The notes under the pieces: generated by a model
Told to the model about the DNA's origin: nothing
The model's database searches: none
What the model saw: the letters and a program-made list of their open reading frames with translations, nothing else
NCBI RefSeq assembly: GCF_026130545.1
Contig: NZ_JAMOIM010000021.1
Coordinates: 29,501 to 93,500, forward strand
Direction of reading: 5' to 3'
From: Lichenifustis flavocetrariae
GTDB taxonomy: Bacteria > Pseudomonadota > Alphaproteobacteria > Rhizobiales > Beijerinckiaceae
DNA: 64,000 bases
Shown: one piece after another, positions 39,715 through 49,812 of the stretch
How positions within the stretch are numbered: the stretch's first letter is position 1
Layout of the letters: each line of letters opens with the position of its first letter
Translations under genes and position numbers: made by a program

Positions 39715-39743
39715 ATAATAGTTATCAACTCGCATGCCGTCGA
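39715..39743 (-). promoter_or_regulatory. Putative parDE promoter with overlapping inverted repeat
   Basis: On the - strand a TCGACG hexamer (39738-39743) and a TATTAT hexamer (39715-39720) are separated by 17 bases, a good match to a housekeeping promoter, 39 bases before parD. The short inverted repeat ATAA-N3-TTAT (39715-39725) covers the -10 box and could be part of the ParD operator. Assigned by eye only. Confidence 0.35.
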
Positions 39744-39879
39744 CCTTCCAGTTGCACGGCTGTCAGAATATGGGGACAAGGCAGCAGATAGGCACCAAAG
39801 CCGCTCGAAATGGAGTAATCGTGATCGGATGAGATCGCGGCGGCCCGGCTGCCACCACCCGGCTTGAGAGGAGTGAGCG

Positions 39880-40386
39880 ATGGCGGGAAGCGTCAATAAG
39901 GTAATCCTGATCGGCAATCTCGGAGCCGATCCCGAAGTGCGTCGGATGCCGTCGGGCGATGCCGTGGTCAATCTTCGGCTCGCGACGACGGAAAGCTGGC
40001 GCGACAAGGCGTCGGGTGAGCGCAAGGACAAGACCGAGTGGCACCGCGTGGTGATCTTCAACGAGAACCTGGCGAAGATCGCGGAGCAATATTTGAAGAA
40101 GGGCTCCAAGGTTTACATCGAGGGGCAGCTGCAGACCCGGAAGTACACCGACAAGGATGGCGTCGAGAAGTACAATACGGAGATCGTTCTGCAGCGCTAC
40201 CGCGGCGAACTGACCTTGATGGACAGCCGCAGTGGCGGCGGGGGTGACTTCGCCGGGCGTGACGAGGGCGAGAGTTTCGAGGGCGGGGGACGCGGCGGCA
40301 GCGTCGGTCGGTCCTCAGGAGGCGAGCCACGAGGCGGCGGACGCGGTTCTCTGTCCGAGACCCTCGACGACGATATCCCGTTCTGA
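39880..40386 (+). CDS. ssb: Single-stranded DNA-binding protein
   Basis: SSB coats single-stranded DNA during replication and repair. The 168-residue protein has an N-terminal OB fold (about residues 1-110, with [21 protein letters not shown] and [27 protein letters not shown] core), a Gly/Arg/Ser-rich linker and the acidic C-terminal tip DDDIPF that recruits partner proteins. A strong GAGAGGAG Shine-Dalgarno lies six bases before the ATG. It is oriented away from uvrA, as in E. coli, but a toxin-antitoxin pair lies between them. No LexA box was seen in front of ssb. Confidence 0.97.
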   Translation: MAGSVNKVILIGNLGADPEVRRMPSGDAVVNLRLATTESWRDKASGERKDKTEWHRVVIFNENLAKIAEQYLKKGSKVYIEGQLQTRKYTDKDGVEKYNTEIVLQRYRGELTLMDSRSGGGGDFAGRDEGESFEGGGRGGSVGRSSGGEPRGGGRGSLSETLDDDIPF

Positions 40387-40694
40387 GCCGGGAGGCTCTG
40401 GATGGCGCCAGCGTCGGCCTTCTCCTCGCGGTCGGTACCAGGGTGCTTCCGAGGGCGATGACAGAGGGTGTGAGGTCGGGGCCCCGGGCGTTTCAGCGGC
40501 GCTAGGCTTGGGCGCGGAAACACTCTAAAACTGCAGCCTGAGTCGAAACGACATGCTGAGCTGCTCGCGGTGGATCACACCATGATCGATCTTGCCTGAG
40601 GGCCTTTCGCTGCCGCTGGCTCGGCTTGAACAGGTAAAGATGCGACAGAGGCCACGGTTCGAGGGTCTCCGCATCACGGTAGAACGGACGAGCT
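40387..40694. other. 308-base gap between ssb and gyrA
   Basis: No gene, strong hairpin or clear operator was recognised. It presumably carries the gyrA promoter and the ssb transcript end. Confidence 0.4.
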
Positions 40695-43448
40695 TTGGCT
40701 GAGATCGAAAACAAGCCGGAAGGGCCGTCGGGGATCAGCCCCGTCTCCCTCGCGGATGAAATGAAGCGCAGCTACCTCGATTACGCCATGAGCGTGATCG
40801 TCAGCCGGGCGCTGCCGGATGTGCGCGACGGGTTGAAGCCGGTGCATCGCCGGATCTTCTATTCGATGAGCGAAAACGGGCATACGCCTGACCGTTCCCA
40901 TGTGAAATCCGCCCGCATCGTCGGTGACGTGATGGGTAAATACCATCCGCATGGCGATAGCGCGATCTACGACGCACTCGTCCGCATGGCGCAGGACTTT
41001 TCCATGCGTCTCCCCCTCATCGACGGGCAGGGCAATTTCGGCTCGATCGACGGGGATCCGCCCGCGGCCATGCGCTACACGGAATCGCGGCTGGCGCGAC
41101 CGGCTGGCGCGCTGCTCGACGACATCGACGAGGACACGGTCGACTTTCAGCCGAACTACGACGGCAAGGAAAGAGAGCCGGTCGTGCTCCCGGCACGCTT
41201 CCCGAATCTCCTGGTCAACGGCGCCGGCGGCATCGCGGTCGGCATGGCGACCAATATTCCGCCCCACAACCTCGGTGAGATCATCGATGCGGCGGTCGCC
41301 GTGCTCGACCATCCGGAGATCGACGTCGAGGCGTTGATCGAAATCGTCCCGGGTCCGGATTTCCCGACCGGGGGCTCGATCATCGGCCGAAGCGGTATTC
41401 GCTTGGCCTACAACACCGGTCGTGGCTCGATCCTGATGCGGGCCAAGGTCGAGGTCGAGCAGATGCGCCGCGAGCGCGAAGCGCTGATCGTCACCCAGAT
41501 TCCCTATCAGGTGAACAAGACCAGCCTGATCGAGAAGATCGCAGAAATGGTACGCGAGAAGCGTATCGAGGGCATCTCCGAACTGCGTGACGAGTCCGAC
41601 CGTGACGGCATGCGGATCGTGATCGAGCTCAAGCGCGACGCCGTCGCGGATGTCGTGCTGAACCAACTCTGGCGCTTTACGCAGCTGCAGTCGAGCTTCG
41701 GCTGCAACATGATCGCCCTCAACGGCGGCCGGCCCGAGATGCTGACGCTGCGCGACATTCTCGTCGCTTTCGTGGATTTTCGCGAAACCGTCGTGACCCG
41801 GCGCACCAAGTTCCGTCTCACCAAGGCGCGCGACGCCGCCCATGTTCAGGTCGGCCTCGCCATTGCCGTGGCGAATATCGACGAAGTGATCCGTCTGATC
41901 CGCACCTCGCCCGACACCGGCGCGGCGCGTGAAGCCCTGATGGTGCGCGCGTGGCCGGCGCGCGACATGGCGCCCCTCATCACGTTGATCGCCGATCCGC
42001 GCCATGCGCTTGCCGAGGACGGCACCTATCGTCTGTCCGAGGCGCAAGCCCGTGCCATCCTCGAATTACGCCTGGCCCGTCTGACGGCGCTGGGACGCGA
42101 CGAGATCGCCGAGCAGTTGAACAAGCTGGCGGCCGAGATCGCCGATCTGCTCGACATCCTCAGTTCGCGGGTCCGCATTCACGATATCATCCGGGGTGAG
42201 CTTACGGCGATCAAGACCGCCTTCGCGACGCCGCGACGGACCGAGATCCTCGACAGCGATGCCGACCTCGACGACGAGGACCTGATCCAGCGCGAGGACA
42301 TGGCCGTGACCGTGAGCCACGCCGGCTACATCAAGCGCGTGCCGCTTTCGACCTATCGGGCGCAGCGCCGCGGCGGCAAGGGCCGCTCTGCCATGCAGAC
42401 GCGCGACGAGGATTTCGTGGCTCGTCTCTTCGTGGCCTCGACACATGCGCCCGTGCTGTTCTTTTCATCGCTGGGTCAGGCCTACAAGGAGAAGGTGTGG
42501 CGCCTGCCGCTGGCCGCGCCCCAGGCGCGAGGTAAGGCGCTCGTCAACCTGCTGCCGCTCGAACAAGGCGAGCGCATCACGACGATCATGCCGCTGCCCG
42601 AGGATGTGGAGAGCTGGGACAAGCTCGACGTCATGTTCGCCACCACGCGGGGGACCGTGCGGCGCAACAAGCTCAGCGATTTCGCGCAGGTGAACCGCTC
42701 CGGCAAGATCGCCATGAAGCTCGACGAGGGGGAAGGTATCGTCGATGTGCAGATCTGCTCCGAGAACGATGACGTGCTGCTGACGACGGCGCTCGGCCAA
42801 TGCATCCGCTTCGCGGTCAACGACGTCCGGGTCTTCAAGGGCCGCGACTCGATGGGCGTGCGCGGGATTACCTTGGCCAAGGGGGACGCGGTGATCTCAC
42901 TCGCGATCCTGCGCCATACCGAGGCGACACCGGGCGAACGCGCCGACTATTTCCGGCGGCGTCGGGCCATCGCCGGCGATATCGCCGTGGAAGAGGGGGC
43001 CGCGGAGGCGGTGGCGGAGGAGTCCTCCGAGGAGGAGGGATATGTCACGATCTCGGGCGATCGTTACATCGAGCTGGGCGCCGCCGAACAGGTGATCCTG
43101 ACCCTCTCCGAAAATGGTTTCGGCAAACGGACCTCATCCTACGAGTACCGGGTGACGGGCCGGGGCGGAAAGGGCTTCGCGGCCATGGCGGTGACCAAGC
43201 GCAACGGCAATCTGATAGCCTCTTTCCCCGTGGATGATGGCGACGAGATCATGCTGGTCACCAACGGGGGCCAACTCATCCGCTGCCCCGTGGATGGAAT
43301 TCGGATCGCGGGACGTAACACGCAGGGCGTGATCGTGTTCAACACGAATGAAAGCGAACGCGTGGTGTCGGTCGAGCGCATTTCGGATGTGTCCGACGCT
43401 GTCGCGCCCGATGCCGGGGGCGAGGACGAGATCCCGTCCGACTCATGA
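40695..43448 (+). CDS. gyrA: DNA gyrase subunit A
   Basis: GyrA is the DNA-breaking subunit of gyrase. The 917-residue protein has catalytic Tyr128 in [10 protein letters not shown] and the quinolone-binding segment [10 protein letters not shown], in which the Ser (89) and Asp (93) whose loss gives resistance in E. coli (Ser83, Asp87) are both present. The GyrA box QRRGGKG, needed for DNA wrapping, starts the C-terminal beta-pinwheel. An acidic insertion ([18 protein letters not shown]) interrupts the pinwheel, as in other alphaproteobacteria. The start is a TTG at 40695; no later start gives a full N-terminus. The stop overlaps coaD by ATGA. Confidence 0.97.
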   Translation: MAEIENKPEGPSGISPVSLADEMKRSYLDYAMSVIVSRALPDVRDGLKPVHRRIFYSMSENGHTPDRSHVKSARIVGDVMGKYHPHGDSAIYDALVRMAQDFSMRLPLIDGQGNFGSIDGDPPAAMRYTESRLARPAGALLDDIDEDTVDFQPNYDGKEREPVVLPARFPNLLVNGAGGIAVGMATNIPPHNLGEIIDAAVAVLDHPEIDVEALIEIVPGPDFPTGGSIIGRSGIRLAYNTGRGSILMRAKVEVEQMRREREALIVTQIPYQVNKTSLIEKIAEMVREKRIEGISELRDESDRDGMRIVIELKRDAVADVVLNQLWRFTQLQSSFGCNMIALNGGRPEMLTLRDILVAFVDFRETVVTRRTKFRLTKARDAAHVQVGLAIAVANIDEVIRLIRTSPDTGAAREALMVRAWPARDMAPLITLIADPRHALAEDGTYRLSEAQARAILELRLARLTALGRDEIAEQLNKLAAEIADLLDILSSRVRIHDIIRGELTAIKTAFATPRRTEILDSDADLDDEDLIQREDMAVTVSHAGYIKRVPLSTYRAQRRGGKGRSAMQTRDEDFVARLFVASTHAPVLFFSSLGQAYKEKVWRLPLAAPQARGKALVNLLPLEQGERITTIMPLPEDVESWDKLDVMFATTRGTVRRNKLSDFAQVNRSGKIAMKLDEGEGIVDVQICSENDDVLLTTALGQCIRFAVNDVRVFKGRDSMGVRGITLAKGDAVISLAILRHTEATPGERADYFRRRRAIAGDIAVEEGAAEAVAEESSEEEGYVTISGDRYIELGAAEQVILTLSENGFGKRTSSYEYRVTGRGGKGFAAMAVTKRNGNLIASFPVDDGDEIMLVTNGGQLIRCPVDGIRIAGRNTQGVIVFNTNESERVVSVERISDVSDAVAPDAGGEDEIPSDS

Positions 43449-43954
43449 GGCGGATCGGCTTTTATCCAGGTTCGTTCGATCCTCTCACCAACGGCCATGT
43501 CGATGTCGTCGAAGCCGCAAGCGCGCTTTGTGACACGCTCGTGGTCGGCATCGGCGTGCATCACGGCAAGACGCCGATGTTCTCGGCCGAGATACGGGCG
43601 GCCTTGATTGAGGGGGAGTTCGGGCCGCGCCTCGAGGCTCGCGGGTGCCACCTGCGGGTGACGACCTTCGATACGCTGGCGGTCAATGCCGCGGCAGCCT
43701 GTGGTGCGGGAGTGATGATCCGTGGCCTGCGAGACGGCACGGACCTCGACTACGAGCTCCAACTCGCGGGCATGAACGCCGCCATGGCGCCGGCGATCCA
43801 GACGGTGCTGCTCCCCCCGACATCACTCTCGCGGCATATCACGGCAAGCCTTGTGCGGCAGATTGCCCTGCTCGGTGGCGATGTCACGCCTTTCGTTCCG
43901 CCACTCGTCGCGGTCGCTCTCGCGGAAGCGATCCGGGCTAAAGCTTTGGCGTGA
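43445..43954 (+). CDS. coaD: Phosphopantetheine adenylyltransferase
   Basis: CoaD adenylates 4'-phosphopantetheine in the penultimate step of coenzyme A synthesis. The 169-residue protein has the nucleotidyltransferase motif TNGH (residues 15-18) in [14 protein letters not shown], the segment [14 protein letters not shown] and the C-terminal [17 protein letters not shown], where family members normally have ISSS before VR; here the run is ITAS. It overlaps gyrA by four bases and its 3' end overlaps the convergent LOG-family gene by 17 bases. Confidence 0.96.
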   Translation: MRRIGFYPGSFDPLTNGHVDVVEAASALCDTLVVGIGVHHGKTPMFSAEIRAALIEGEFGPRLEARGCHLRVTTFDTLAVNAAAACGAGVMIRGLRDGTDLDYELQLAGMNAAMAPAIQTVLLPPTSLSRHITASLVRQIALLGGDVTPFVPPLVAVALAEAIRAKALA

Positions 43955-44540
43955 TTTCGAGCTGTTCCGCTCCGGCCGCTACGGTGCGCTCATGGGCCGC
44001 CAGGATCATCGGCAGGATCTGATCGGCTTTATCTGCCACCAGATAGGCGATATCGGCGTCCTGCCGCACGAAGCCGAAATCGCGCATATGTGCGAACAAC
44101 CCGAGAAGAGGGTTCCAGAAGCCGGCGATATTGGCGATCAGCACGGGCTTGGTGTGCTGCGCCAACTGGACCCAGGTCATCTGTTCCACCAGTTCTTCCA
44201 GCGTGCCGATGCCGCCGGGCAGCGCCACGAACGCGTCGGCGCGCTCGAACATCAGGCGCTTGCGGGTGTGCATGTCCGGCACCACGATCATTTCCTGGGT
44301 GCCGTCGAGCATGTTTTCCCGACGCTGCAGAAAATCGGGAATGATCCCAGTGACATGACCTCCGTGCGCCAGAACCGTGCGGGCAATGGCGCCCATCAGC
44401 CCATTGTTCCCCCCGCCGTAAACGAGGCCGATGCCCTCTCGAGCCATGCAGCGTCCGAGTTCTTCCGCCGCCTTATAGAGAGCTGGTTCGAGCCCCGCAC
44501 TGGAGCCACAATAGACGCAAAGTGTCTTGATGCTGGTCAT
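43938..44540 (-). CDS. LOG-family protein, probable cytokinin-type phosphoribohydrolase
   Basis: The 200-residue protein has both signatures of the LOG (lonely guy) family: GGGNNGLMG at residues 42-50 and PGGIGTLEE at 108-116, with the [15 protein letters not shown] segment between. Members hydrolyse nucleoside 5'-monophosphates such as cytokinin ribotides or AMP to the free base and ribose phosphate; in bacteria many are still misnamed lysine decarboxylases. Substrate here is unknown. It is convergent with coaD (17-base overlap of 3' ends). Confidence 0.9.
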   Translation of the reverse strand: MTSIKTLCVYCGSSAGLEPALYKAAEELGRCMAREGIGLVYGGGNNGLMGAIARTVLAHGGHVTGIIPDFLQRRENMLDGTQEMIVVPDMHTRKRLMFERADAFVALPGGIGTLEELVEQMTWVQLAQHTKPVLIANIAGFWNPLLGLFAHMRDFGFVRQDADIAYLVADKADQILPMILAAHERTVAAGAEQLEITPKL

Positions 44541-44692
44541 ACACGCTTTTCGCCCGCGTTCCCTGCCGCGGTCAAGGCACGCTCTTGGTTGGTTCTGCGA
44601 TCATGGGTATTTGATATTCATATTGACTACACGCCGAGGTAGCGACCCGATCACAGATTGTTTAAGTTGCTATCCCTTAGAGGGATTGAGTG

Positions 44693-46039
44693 ATGTTGAG
44701 CTTTGTCTCCGACCGCCGCTTTTTGGCGGCAAGTGCCGCCTTCATCACCGCAGGTATTCTCTTTTTCCTGATCTGGACCTACCCGAGTTGGCAGGACGCG
44801 ATCGGCAAGCACTTTTCGTCGCAGGCGGGAAGCGCACCAATGGAGCCGGCGGTTGCGGTTGCTCCTGCAAAGAAGCCGCTAGAAGGCCCCGCCTCGATCG
44901 CGCCCGTGGACAAGGCGTCGGCCGTGCGCCCGGCCGATGCCGCCACGACGGCCTCCAAGGAGGACGCGGCAGGTGAGCAGCCGAAGTCAGATGAATTGAA
45001 ACCATCCTTCGATGTCGTTCGTGTCGAACCTTCGGGTGAGAGTGTGATTGCCGCGCGCGCTGCGGCGGGGGTCACGATCGTTCTTCTTGATGGCGGTCGT
45101 CCAATCGCGAGGGCGCAGGCGGATGCGAGCGGGCAGGTCGCCTTCGTGCCGCCCACCCTAGCTCCAGGCGAGCACAACCTGATGTTGTCGGTGGGCGAAC
45201 CTAACACGCCCGGTGCCCTCTCGTCGGAGAGTGTGGCCGTATCCGTGCCCGATCAGGCCAAAACGCCGCCGATGGTGGCGTTGATTTCGCCCGACCAGCC
45301 CACAAAGGTCCTGTCGGGCACCGACTCCTCCCAAGCGGCGCCTGGGGCTTCGACATCCGGGGGAGCGGCTTCGACGCCCGCCGTTTCCGTCAGCGCCATT
45401 GATGTGGAAGACTTGGGCAGCATCTATGCCTCCGGCCGGGCTGCTCCCGGAAGCCATTGCCGCATCTATCTTAACGGATCATTCGTCGCGGTCGTCACCA
45501 CCGGCCAGGACGGTCTTTGGTCGCTCAAGATCAAGCGCGGCATGAAGCCGGGCCGTTATGTCGTGCGGGTCGACCAAGTCGCGTCGACGGCCGGCCAGGT
45601 CCAGGCGCGGGCCGAGGTTCCGTTCGACTATCCGTCGCGGTTAGGCACCTCCTCGTCGCTGCTGCGACCTAAATCGCGCGATGCCGCGACAGGTCGGGCT
45701 TCGGCCGTCATTGACACCGCAGCGGTCGCGCCGGCTTCCGTGTCGCCTGCATCGCAGCCAGCCGTACCGCAGGGAAGGCTCGCGTCGAACGTGAGCCAGA
45801 ATGCCGGCGCCCAGAACGGCCTCACCGCCGCACCGGGACCCAGTCCGTCCGGAACGGTCGTGGCGCAGCTTGTCACCGCCAAAGTCATGCACGGCGATTC
45901 GCTTTGGCGGATCAGCCGGAAAATCCTTGGCCATGGGCAGCGCTACACACAGATCTACGCGGCCAACACATTGCAGATTCGTGATCCGCGTCTGATCTAT
46001 CCGGGCCAGATTTTCGTCTTGCCGCAAAGCACCCAATGA
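44693..46039 (+). CDS. Membrane-anchored LysM-domain protein
   Basis: The 448-residue protein has one N-terminal membrane segment (FLAASAAFITAGILFFLIW), a long Ala/Pro-rich region, central Ig-like repeats (VTIVLLDGGRPIARAQADASG and IYLNGSFVAVVTTGQDG cores) and a single C-terminal LysM domain (VMHGDSLWRISRKILGHGQ to LIYPGQIFVLP) that should bind peptidoglycan. It is probably anchored in the inner membrane with the LysM domain in the periplasm. This architecture is common in Rhizobiales; its function is not known. GTG at 44690 and ATG at 44693 are both plausible starts; AGGG at 44681 suits either. Confidence 0.85.
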   Translation: MLSFVSDRRFLAASAAFITAGILFFLIWTYPSWQDAIGKHFSSQAGSAPMEPAVAVAPAKKPLEGPASIAPVDKASAVRPADAATTASKEDAAGEQPKSDELKPSFDVVRVEPSGESVIAARAAAGVTIVLLDGGRPIARAQADASGQVAFVPPTLAPGEHNLMLSVGEPNTPGALSSESVAVSVPDQAKTPPMVALISPDQPTKVLSGTDSSQAAPGASTSGGAASTPAVSVSAIDVEDLGSIYASGRAAPGSHCRIYLNGSFVAVVTTGQDGLWSLKIKRGMKPGRYVVRVDQVASTAGQVQARAEVPFDYPSRLGTSSSLLRPKSRDAATGRASAVIDTAAVAPASVSPASQPAVPQGRLASNVSQNAGAQNGLTAAPGPSPSGTVVAQLVTAKVMHGDSLWRISRKILGHGQRYTQIYAANTLQIRDPRLIYPGQIFVLPQSTQ

Positions 46040-46060
46040 CGGAGTGCGTCGGGACTACGT

Positions 46061-47149
46061 TCAGAGATCCGCTGCCGGCCGCCGCGTCCAGTCGTGAGCA
46101 TCGACGCCGATCTGAGAAGAGAGCGATTTCCGGCTGCCGGCCACGCATCGGCTGAGATCCTGCTTGATGCGACCGACCAGTCCCAGTCCTTGGAAGACGA
46201 GACCCGAATAGAGTTGCAGGAGCGTCGCGCCGGCGCGAATCTTCGCCAAGGCAGTGGAAGGACTGTCGATGCCGCCGACCCCGATCAACGGGAACTGACC
46301 GTCGACACGGATGAAGCTTTCCGCAAGAAGTCGCGTGCTGGGATCAAAGAGCGGCCGGCCCGACAACCCGCCTGTTTCGACCCCCTCCCGAGACTGCAAG
46401 CGGGCTGGGCGATTGACGGTCGTGTTCGACACGATGAGACCATCGATGCCGCGCCGCCGTGCCACACCGACGAGATCGTCGAGTGCCGTCAGGTCGAGGT
46501 CGGGAGCGATCTTGAGAAGGAGGGGTTTGCGGCCGTGCCGCTGCACGAGGCTGTCGCGCGTTGCCAGGGTCCGGGCCAGGAGGTCGTCGAGCGCCTGCAG
46601 CCCTTGCAGGTCACGCAGGCCCGGTGTGTTAGGGGACGAGACGTTGAGCGTGAAAAAATCGGCGACGGCGGCAAAGCGCGTGACACCGGCCATATAGTCG
46701 GCGACCCGGTCGCTGGACTCTTTGTTGGCTCCGACATTGACGCCCAGAATGCCCGAGCGCTGCCGTCGAACAAGCCGGCGGGATGCGGCCTCATGCCCGT
46801 CGTTGTTGAAGCCATACCGGTTGATCACCGCATGGTCTTTCGCGAGACGAAACACGCGGGGACGCGGATTGCCGGGTTGCGGCCGGGGCGTCAGCGTCCC
46901 CACCTCCGTGAATCCGAAGCCGAACCGGAAGGCGGCGTCGGCCAAACTGGCGTTCTTGTCGAAGCCCGCCGCCAAGCCGACCGGATTGGGAAACCGAAGC
47001 CCGAACGCCTCGACCGCAAGAGCTGGATCGTCGATGGGTGGTGTCCCGAACGCCGCCATTCGCATCAGCCGGAGAGCGGTAGTGTGGGCCGTCTCCGGAT
47101 CGAGGGCCCGCAACACAGAGCCGACGAGGCGGTCCGCGACCGCCATCAT
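46061..47149 (-). CDS. pyrD: Dihydroorotate dehydrogenase (quinone), class 2
   Basis: PyrD oxidises dihydroorotate to orotate in pyrimidine synthesis, passing electrons to quinone at the inner membrane. The 362-residue FMN protein has the class 2 N-terminal helical region, AVEAFGLRFPNPVGLAAGFDKNA, the catalytic-loop segment NVSSPNTPGLRDLQ (serine base, class 2 type) and the GVGGIDSPSTALAKIRAGATLLQ phosphate-binding region. The start at 47149 overlaps the DUF952 gene stop (ATGA); a longer frame to 47278 lies inside that gene. Convergent with the LysM gene, 21 bases apart. Confidence 0.95.
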   Translation of the reverse strand: MMAVADRLVGSVLRALDPETAHTTALRLMRMAAFGTPPIDDPALAVEAFGLRFPNPVGLAAGFDKNASLADAAFRFGFGFTEVGTLTPRPQPGNPRPRVFRLAKDHAVINRYGFNNDGHEAASRRLVRRQRSGILGVNVGANKESSDRVADYMAGVTRFAAVADFFTLNVSSPNTPGLRDLQGLQALDDLLARTLATRDSLVQRHGRKPLLLKIAPDLDLTALDDLVGVARRRGIDGLIVSNTTVNRPARLQSREGVETGGLSGRPLFDPSTRLLAESFIRVDGQFPLIGVGGIDSPSTALAKIRAGATLLQLYSGLVFQGLGLVGRIKQDLSRCVAGSRKSLSSQIGVDAHDWTRRPAADL

Positions 47150-47487
47150 GCCAGAGCGTCCGGAAAGCGATGGCGGCCGTTCGTATCCAGCGCGAGCTCG
47201 ATCGTCGAAGACACGTGCTGAAGCGACAGCGGCCCGTAGAGATGTGGAAACAGGGCACCGCCACGCGAGGTTTCCCACCGCAGGGCCGAGCCCAATGCTT
47301 CGGTGTCGACCGCGACGAGCAGCAGGTCGTGCTGGCCCGCGAAATGGCGCGCCGCTGTCTCGCCGACCTGATCCGCCGTCGAAAAGTGGATGAAACCATC
47401 GGCGAGATCGACGGGTGACCCGCCGAATTCCCCCGCGGCCTCGGCTTGCGACCAGAGCCCGCGCGGCACGATCTTGTAGATCAGCAT
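47146..47487 (-). CDS. DUF952 family protein
   Basis: The 113-residue protein (MLIYKIVPRGLWSQAEAAGEF) has the FIHFSTADQVGETAARHF and GALFPHLYGPLSL segments characteristic of DUF952, a small family often found beside pyrD in alphaproteobacteria. Conserved His, Ser and Thr suggest an enzyme-like pocket; no activity is known to me. Its stop overlaps pyrD, so the two are translated together. Confidence 0.88.
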   Translation of the reverse strand: MLIYKIVPRGLWSQAEAAGEFGGSPVDLADGFIHFSTADQVGETAARHFAGQHDLLLVAVDTEALGSALRWETSRGGALFPHLYGPLSLQHVSSTIELALDTNGRHRFPDALA

Positions 47488-47497
47488 GGAGCGTCGC

Positions 47498-48391
47498 TCA
47501 AAAACGCCATCGCTGCGCATTGCTGACCAGGAAGTCGCGGAAAACCTGGACCCGAGCGACGCTCTTCAACTCCTCCGGGTACACCAGATAGCAGTCGAGT
47601 TCCGGCATGTCGGTCTGCGGCAGCAGCTGAACAAGTTCGTTACCGGGTTCAATGATGTAGTCGGGAAGGACCGCCAATCCGGCTCCGCTTTGAACGGCGA
47701 GCCGCATCGCCGTCATATTATTGACCGTCAGGGCGGAAGGGCGCTGATTCTTGCTGTCACGTCCGGCGTTCTGGAGCGTGTTGAGCAGCAAAGTCAGGTA
47801 GTTGGCCGGACCGCCTTCGTAGCCGATCAGGCGGTGGTTGGCGAGGTCATCGAGCGATCGGGGCTGACCGTAGCGCTTCAGATAGTCGGCGGACGCATAG
47901 GCGTGATACCGCACGGTGAACAGGCGACGGCGGATGAGATCGGGCTGCATCGGTTCGCGCAGCCGCAGCGCGAGATCCGCTTCACGCATGCCGAGATCGA
48001 GTTCCTCATCGGTCAGGATCAGTTTGAGCTTGATGTCCGGATAAAGCGACATGAACTCGCCGATGCGCGGTGCGAGCCAGCTTGTCCCGATGCCGAAGGT
48101 CGTGGTGATCCGGAGTTCGCCATTGGGTTTCTCGCGGCTGTCGGTCAGGTGGGTGCGTACCGCGTCGAGCTTCTGCATGACGTCCTGCACCGTGCGGAAC
48201 AGCAGGTCGCCCTGTTCGGTCAGCAGCAGCCCGCGTGCATGGCGGTGGAAGAGGGGAACTTCGAGATCCTGCTCCAGGGCGCTGATCTGGCGGCTCACCG
48301 CCGACTGGCTGAGGTTCAGGACCTGTCCGGCATGCGTGAAGGAGCCCGCGTCGGCAGCCGCCTGGAACACGCGCAGTTTGTCCCAATCCAC
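47498..48391 (-). CDS. LysR-family transcriptional regulator
   Basis: The 297-residue protein has the N-terminal winged helix-turn-helix of LysR regulators (DKLRVFQAAADAGSFTHAG followed by LNLSQSAVSRQISALEQDL) and a C-terminal periplasmic-binding-like effector domain (LRITTTFGIGTSWLAPRIGEF and later VLPDYIIEPG). The GTG at 48391 is preceded by GGAGG five bases away, so it is preferred to the TTG at 48406. It lies 82 bases after trxB on the same strand, a conserved pairing in Rhizobiales; whether it controls trxB is not shown. Confidence 0.92.
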   Translation of the reverse strand: MDWDKLRVFQAAADAGSFTHAGQVLNLSQSAVSRQISALEQDLEVPLFHRHARGLLLTEQGDLLFRTVQDVMQKLDAVRTHLTDSREKPNGELRITTTFGIGTSWLAPRIGEFMSLYPDIKLKLILTDEELDLGMREADLALRLREPMQPDLIRRRLFTVRYHAYASADYLKRYGQPRSLDDLANHRLIGYEGGPANYLTLLLNTLQNAGRDSKNQRPSALTVNNMTAMRLAVQSGAGLAVLPDYIIEPGNELVQLLPQTDMPELDCYLVYPEELKSVARVQVFRDFLVSNAQRWRF

Positions 48392-48473
48392 CTGGTCCTC
48401 CCTCAATTCCCCAACGGCGAGGTCGAGCTCGCCGTATGTCGTCGACGCAACTGTTCGTCAGATGGCGCCCGTC

Positions 48474-49475
48474 TCAATCATAGGCACCGATCATATCCTC
48501 GTGCCGCAGTTCCGCGGCCCGCACTTTGGCGCTACCCTCGTGTTCCGCGAGAAATTTCTCCGCTTCGAGCGCGGCCATGCAGCCCATCCCGGCCGCAGTG
48601 ACGGCCTGACGGTAGATCTTGTCCTTGACATCGCCGGCCGCGAAGACGCCGGGAACCGATGTCGCGGTCGAATCCGCTGCGGTGATGATGTACCCCTCGG
48701 AATCCGTCGGAACATGGCCCTGGAACACGGCGGTGGCCGGCGCATGGCCGATCGCAATGAAGACGCCGTCCGCAGGCAGCCGCGACACGGCATCGTTCGA
48801 GGTCTGCCGCAGTTGAACTCCGGTCACCTTGCGGGGCGTGCCGTCACCCAGGATCTCGTCCACCACGCTATTCCAGATCACCTCGACCTTGGGATGAGCG
48901 AACAGCCTGTCCTGCATGATCTTCTCGGCCCGAAAACGGTCGCGCCGGTGGACCACCGTGACCTTGCGGGCATGTCGCGTGAGATAAAGCGCGTCCTCGA
49001 CGGCCGTATTGCCGCCTCCGACCACGACGACATCCTTATTCTTGAAGAAGGCCCCGTCGCAGACCGCGCAGCCACTGACGCCCGCGCCGAGCAGCGCCTC
49101 TTCCGAGGGCAAACCAAGCCATTTGGCCTGTGCGCCGGTCGCGATGATCACGGTGTCGGCCACGTAGGTGTCGCCACCGTCCCCTATGCAGGTGAACGGT
49201 CGCTTGCTGAAGTCGACGGAGGTAATGATGTCGAACATCAGGCGGGCACCGGCATGCTGGGCTTGCGCCTGCATCTTTTCCATCAGGTCCGGCCCGAGGA
49301 TCGAGGTCTCTCCTGGCCAGTTCTCGACATCGCTCGTGATGGTCAGCTGTCCGCCGGGCTGAAGGCCCTGGACGACGATCGGTTCGAGATTGGCGCGGGC
49401 GGCGTAGACCGCAGCCGTATAGCCGGCGGGACCCGCTCCGATGATAAGCGCCTTTGTTCTATGCATTGTGGGCAT
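48474..49475 (-). CDS. trxB: Thioredoxin-disulfide reductase
   Basis: TrxB transfers electrons from NADPH through FAD to thioredoxin. The 333-residue protein has the FAD loop IIGAGPAGYTAA near residue 11, the redox-active CAVC at residues 136-139 in GVSGCAVCDGAFF, the NADPH loop VVGGGNTAVEDALYL and the C-terminal FAD segment GVFAAGDVKDKIYRQAV. Start at 49475 (MPTMHRTKALIIG) chosen; an ATG three codons later is equally possible, and the open frame extends to 49535 without similarity. Confidence 0.96.
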   Translation of the reverse strand: MPTMHRTKALIIGAGPAGYTAAVYAARANLEPIVVQGLQPGGQLTITSDVENWPGETSILGPDLMEKMQAQAQHAGARLMFDIITSVDFSKRPFTCIGDGGDTYVADTVIIATGAQAKWLGLPSEEALLGAGVSGCAVCDGAFFKNKDVVVVGGGNTAVEDALYLTRHARKVTVVHRRDRFRAEKIMQDRLFAHPKVEVIWNSVVDEILGDGTPRKVTGVQLRQTSNDAVSRLPADGVFIAIGHAPATAVFQGHVPTDSEGYIITAADSTATSVPGVFAAGDVKDKIYRQAVTAAGMGCMAALEAEKFLAEHEGSAKVRAAELRHEDMIGAYD

Positions 49476-49812
49476 GGGACGATCCGATTGGCCGCACACG
49501 GCTCCTGCACGTGGGGTGTGCTCGTCACGCGGCACTGTTGATCTTAGTCATAGGGACGCGCGTTCCGTCCTGCAAGGCTTGCAGGGTTATGCGCGGACCT
49601 CAAACAGGAGCGTCAAGTCTGCAGGAATTCCAAAGAAGCATGGCGTTCTTGCAGCCGTAGGATGGGCAGCATAGGTTGGCTCTCCATCCGGAACACCGTG
49701 TTTCGGCTCGAACAATGGCCCGACGCCGCGCGCAGACGGCTGACATAGGTGCGTGAGACGGTGAGGCTCGCAAATGCGCGGTCGGTCGTCTCGCTGAACG
49801 CCCAAGATACGG

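Noticed and set aside
40940..41100. Possible quinolone-resistance changes in gyrA
   Set aside because: The key Ser89 and Asp93 (E. coli Ser83 and Asp87) are both intact.
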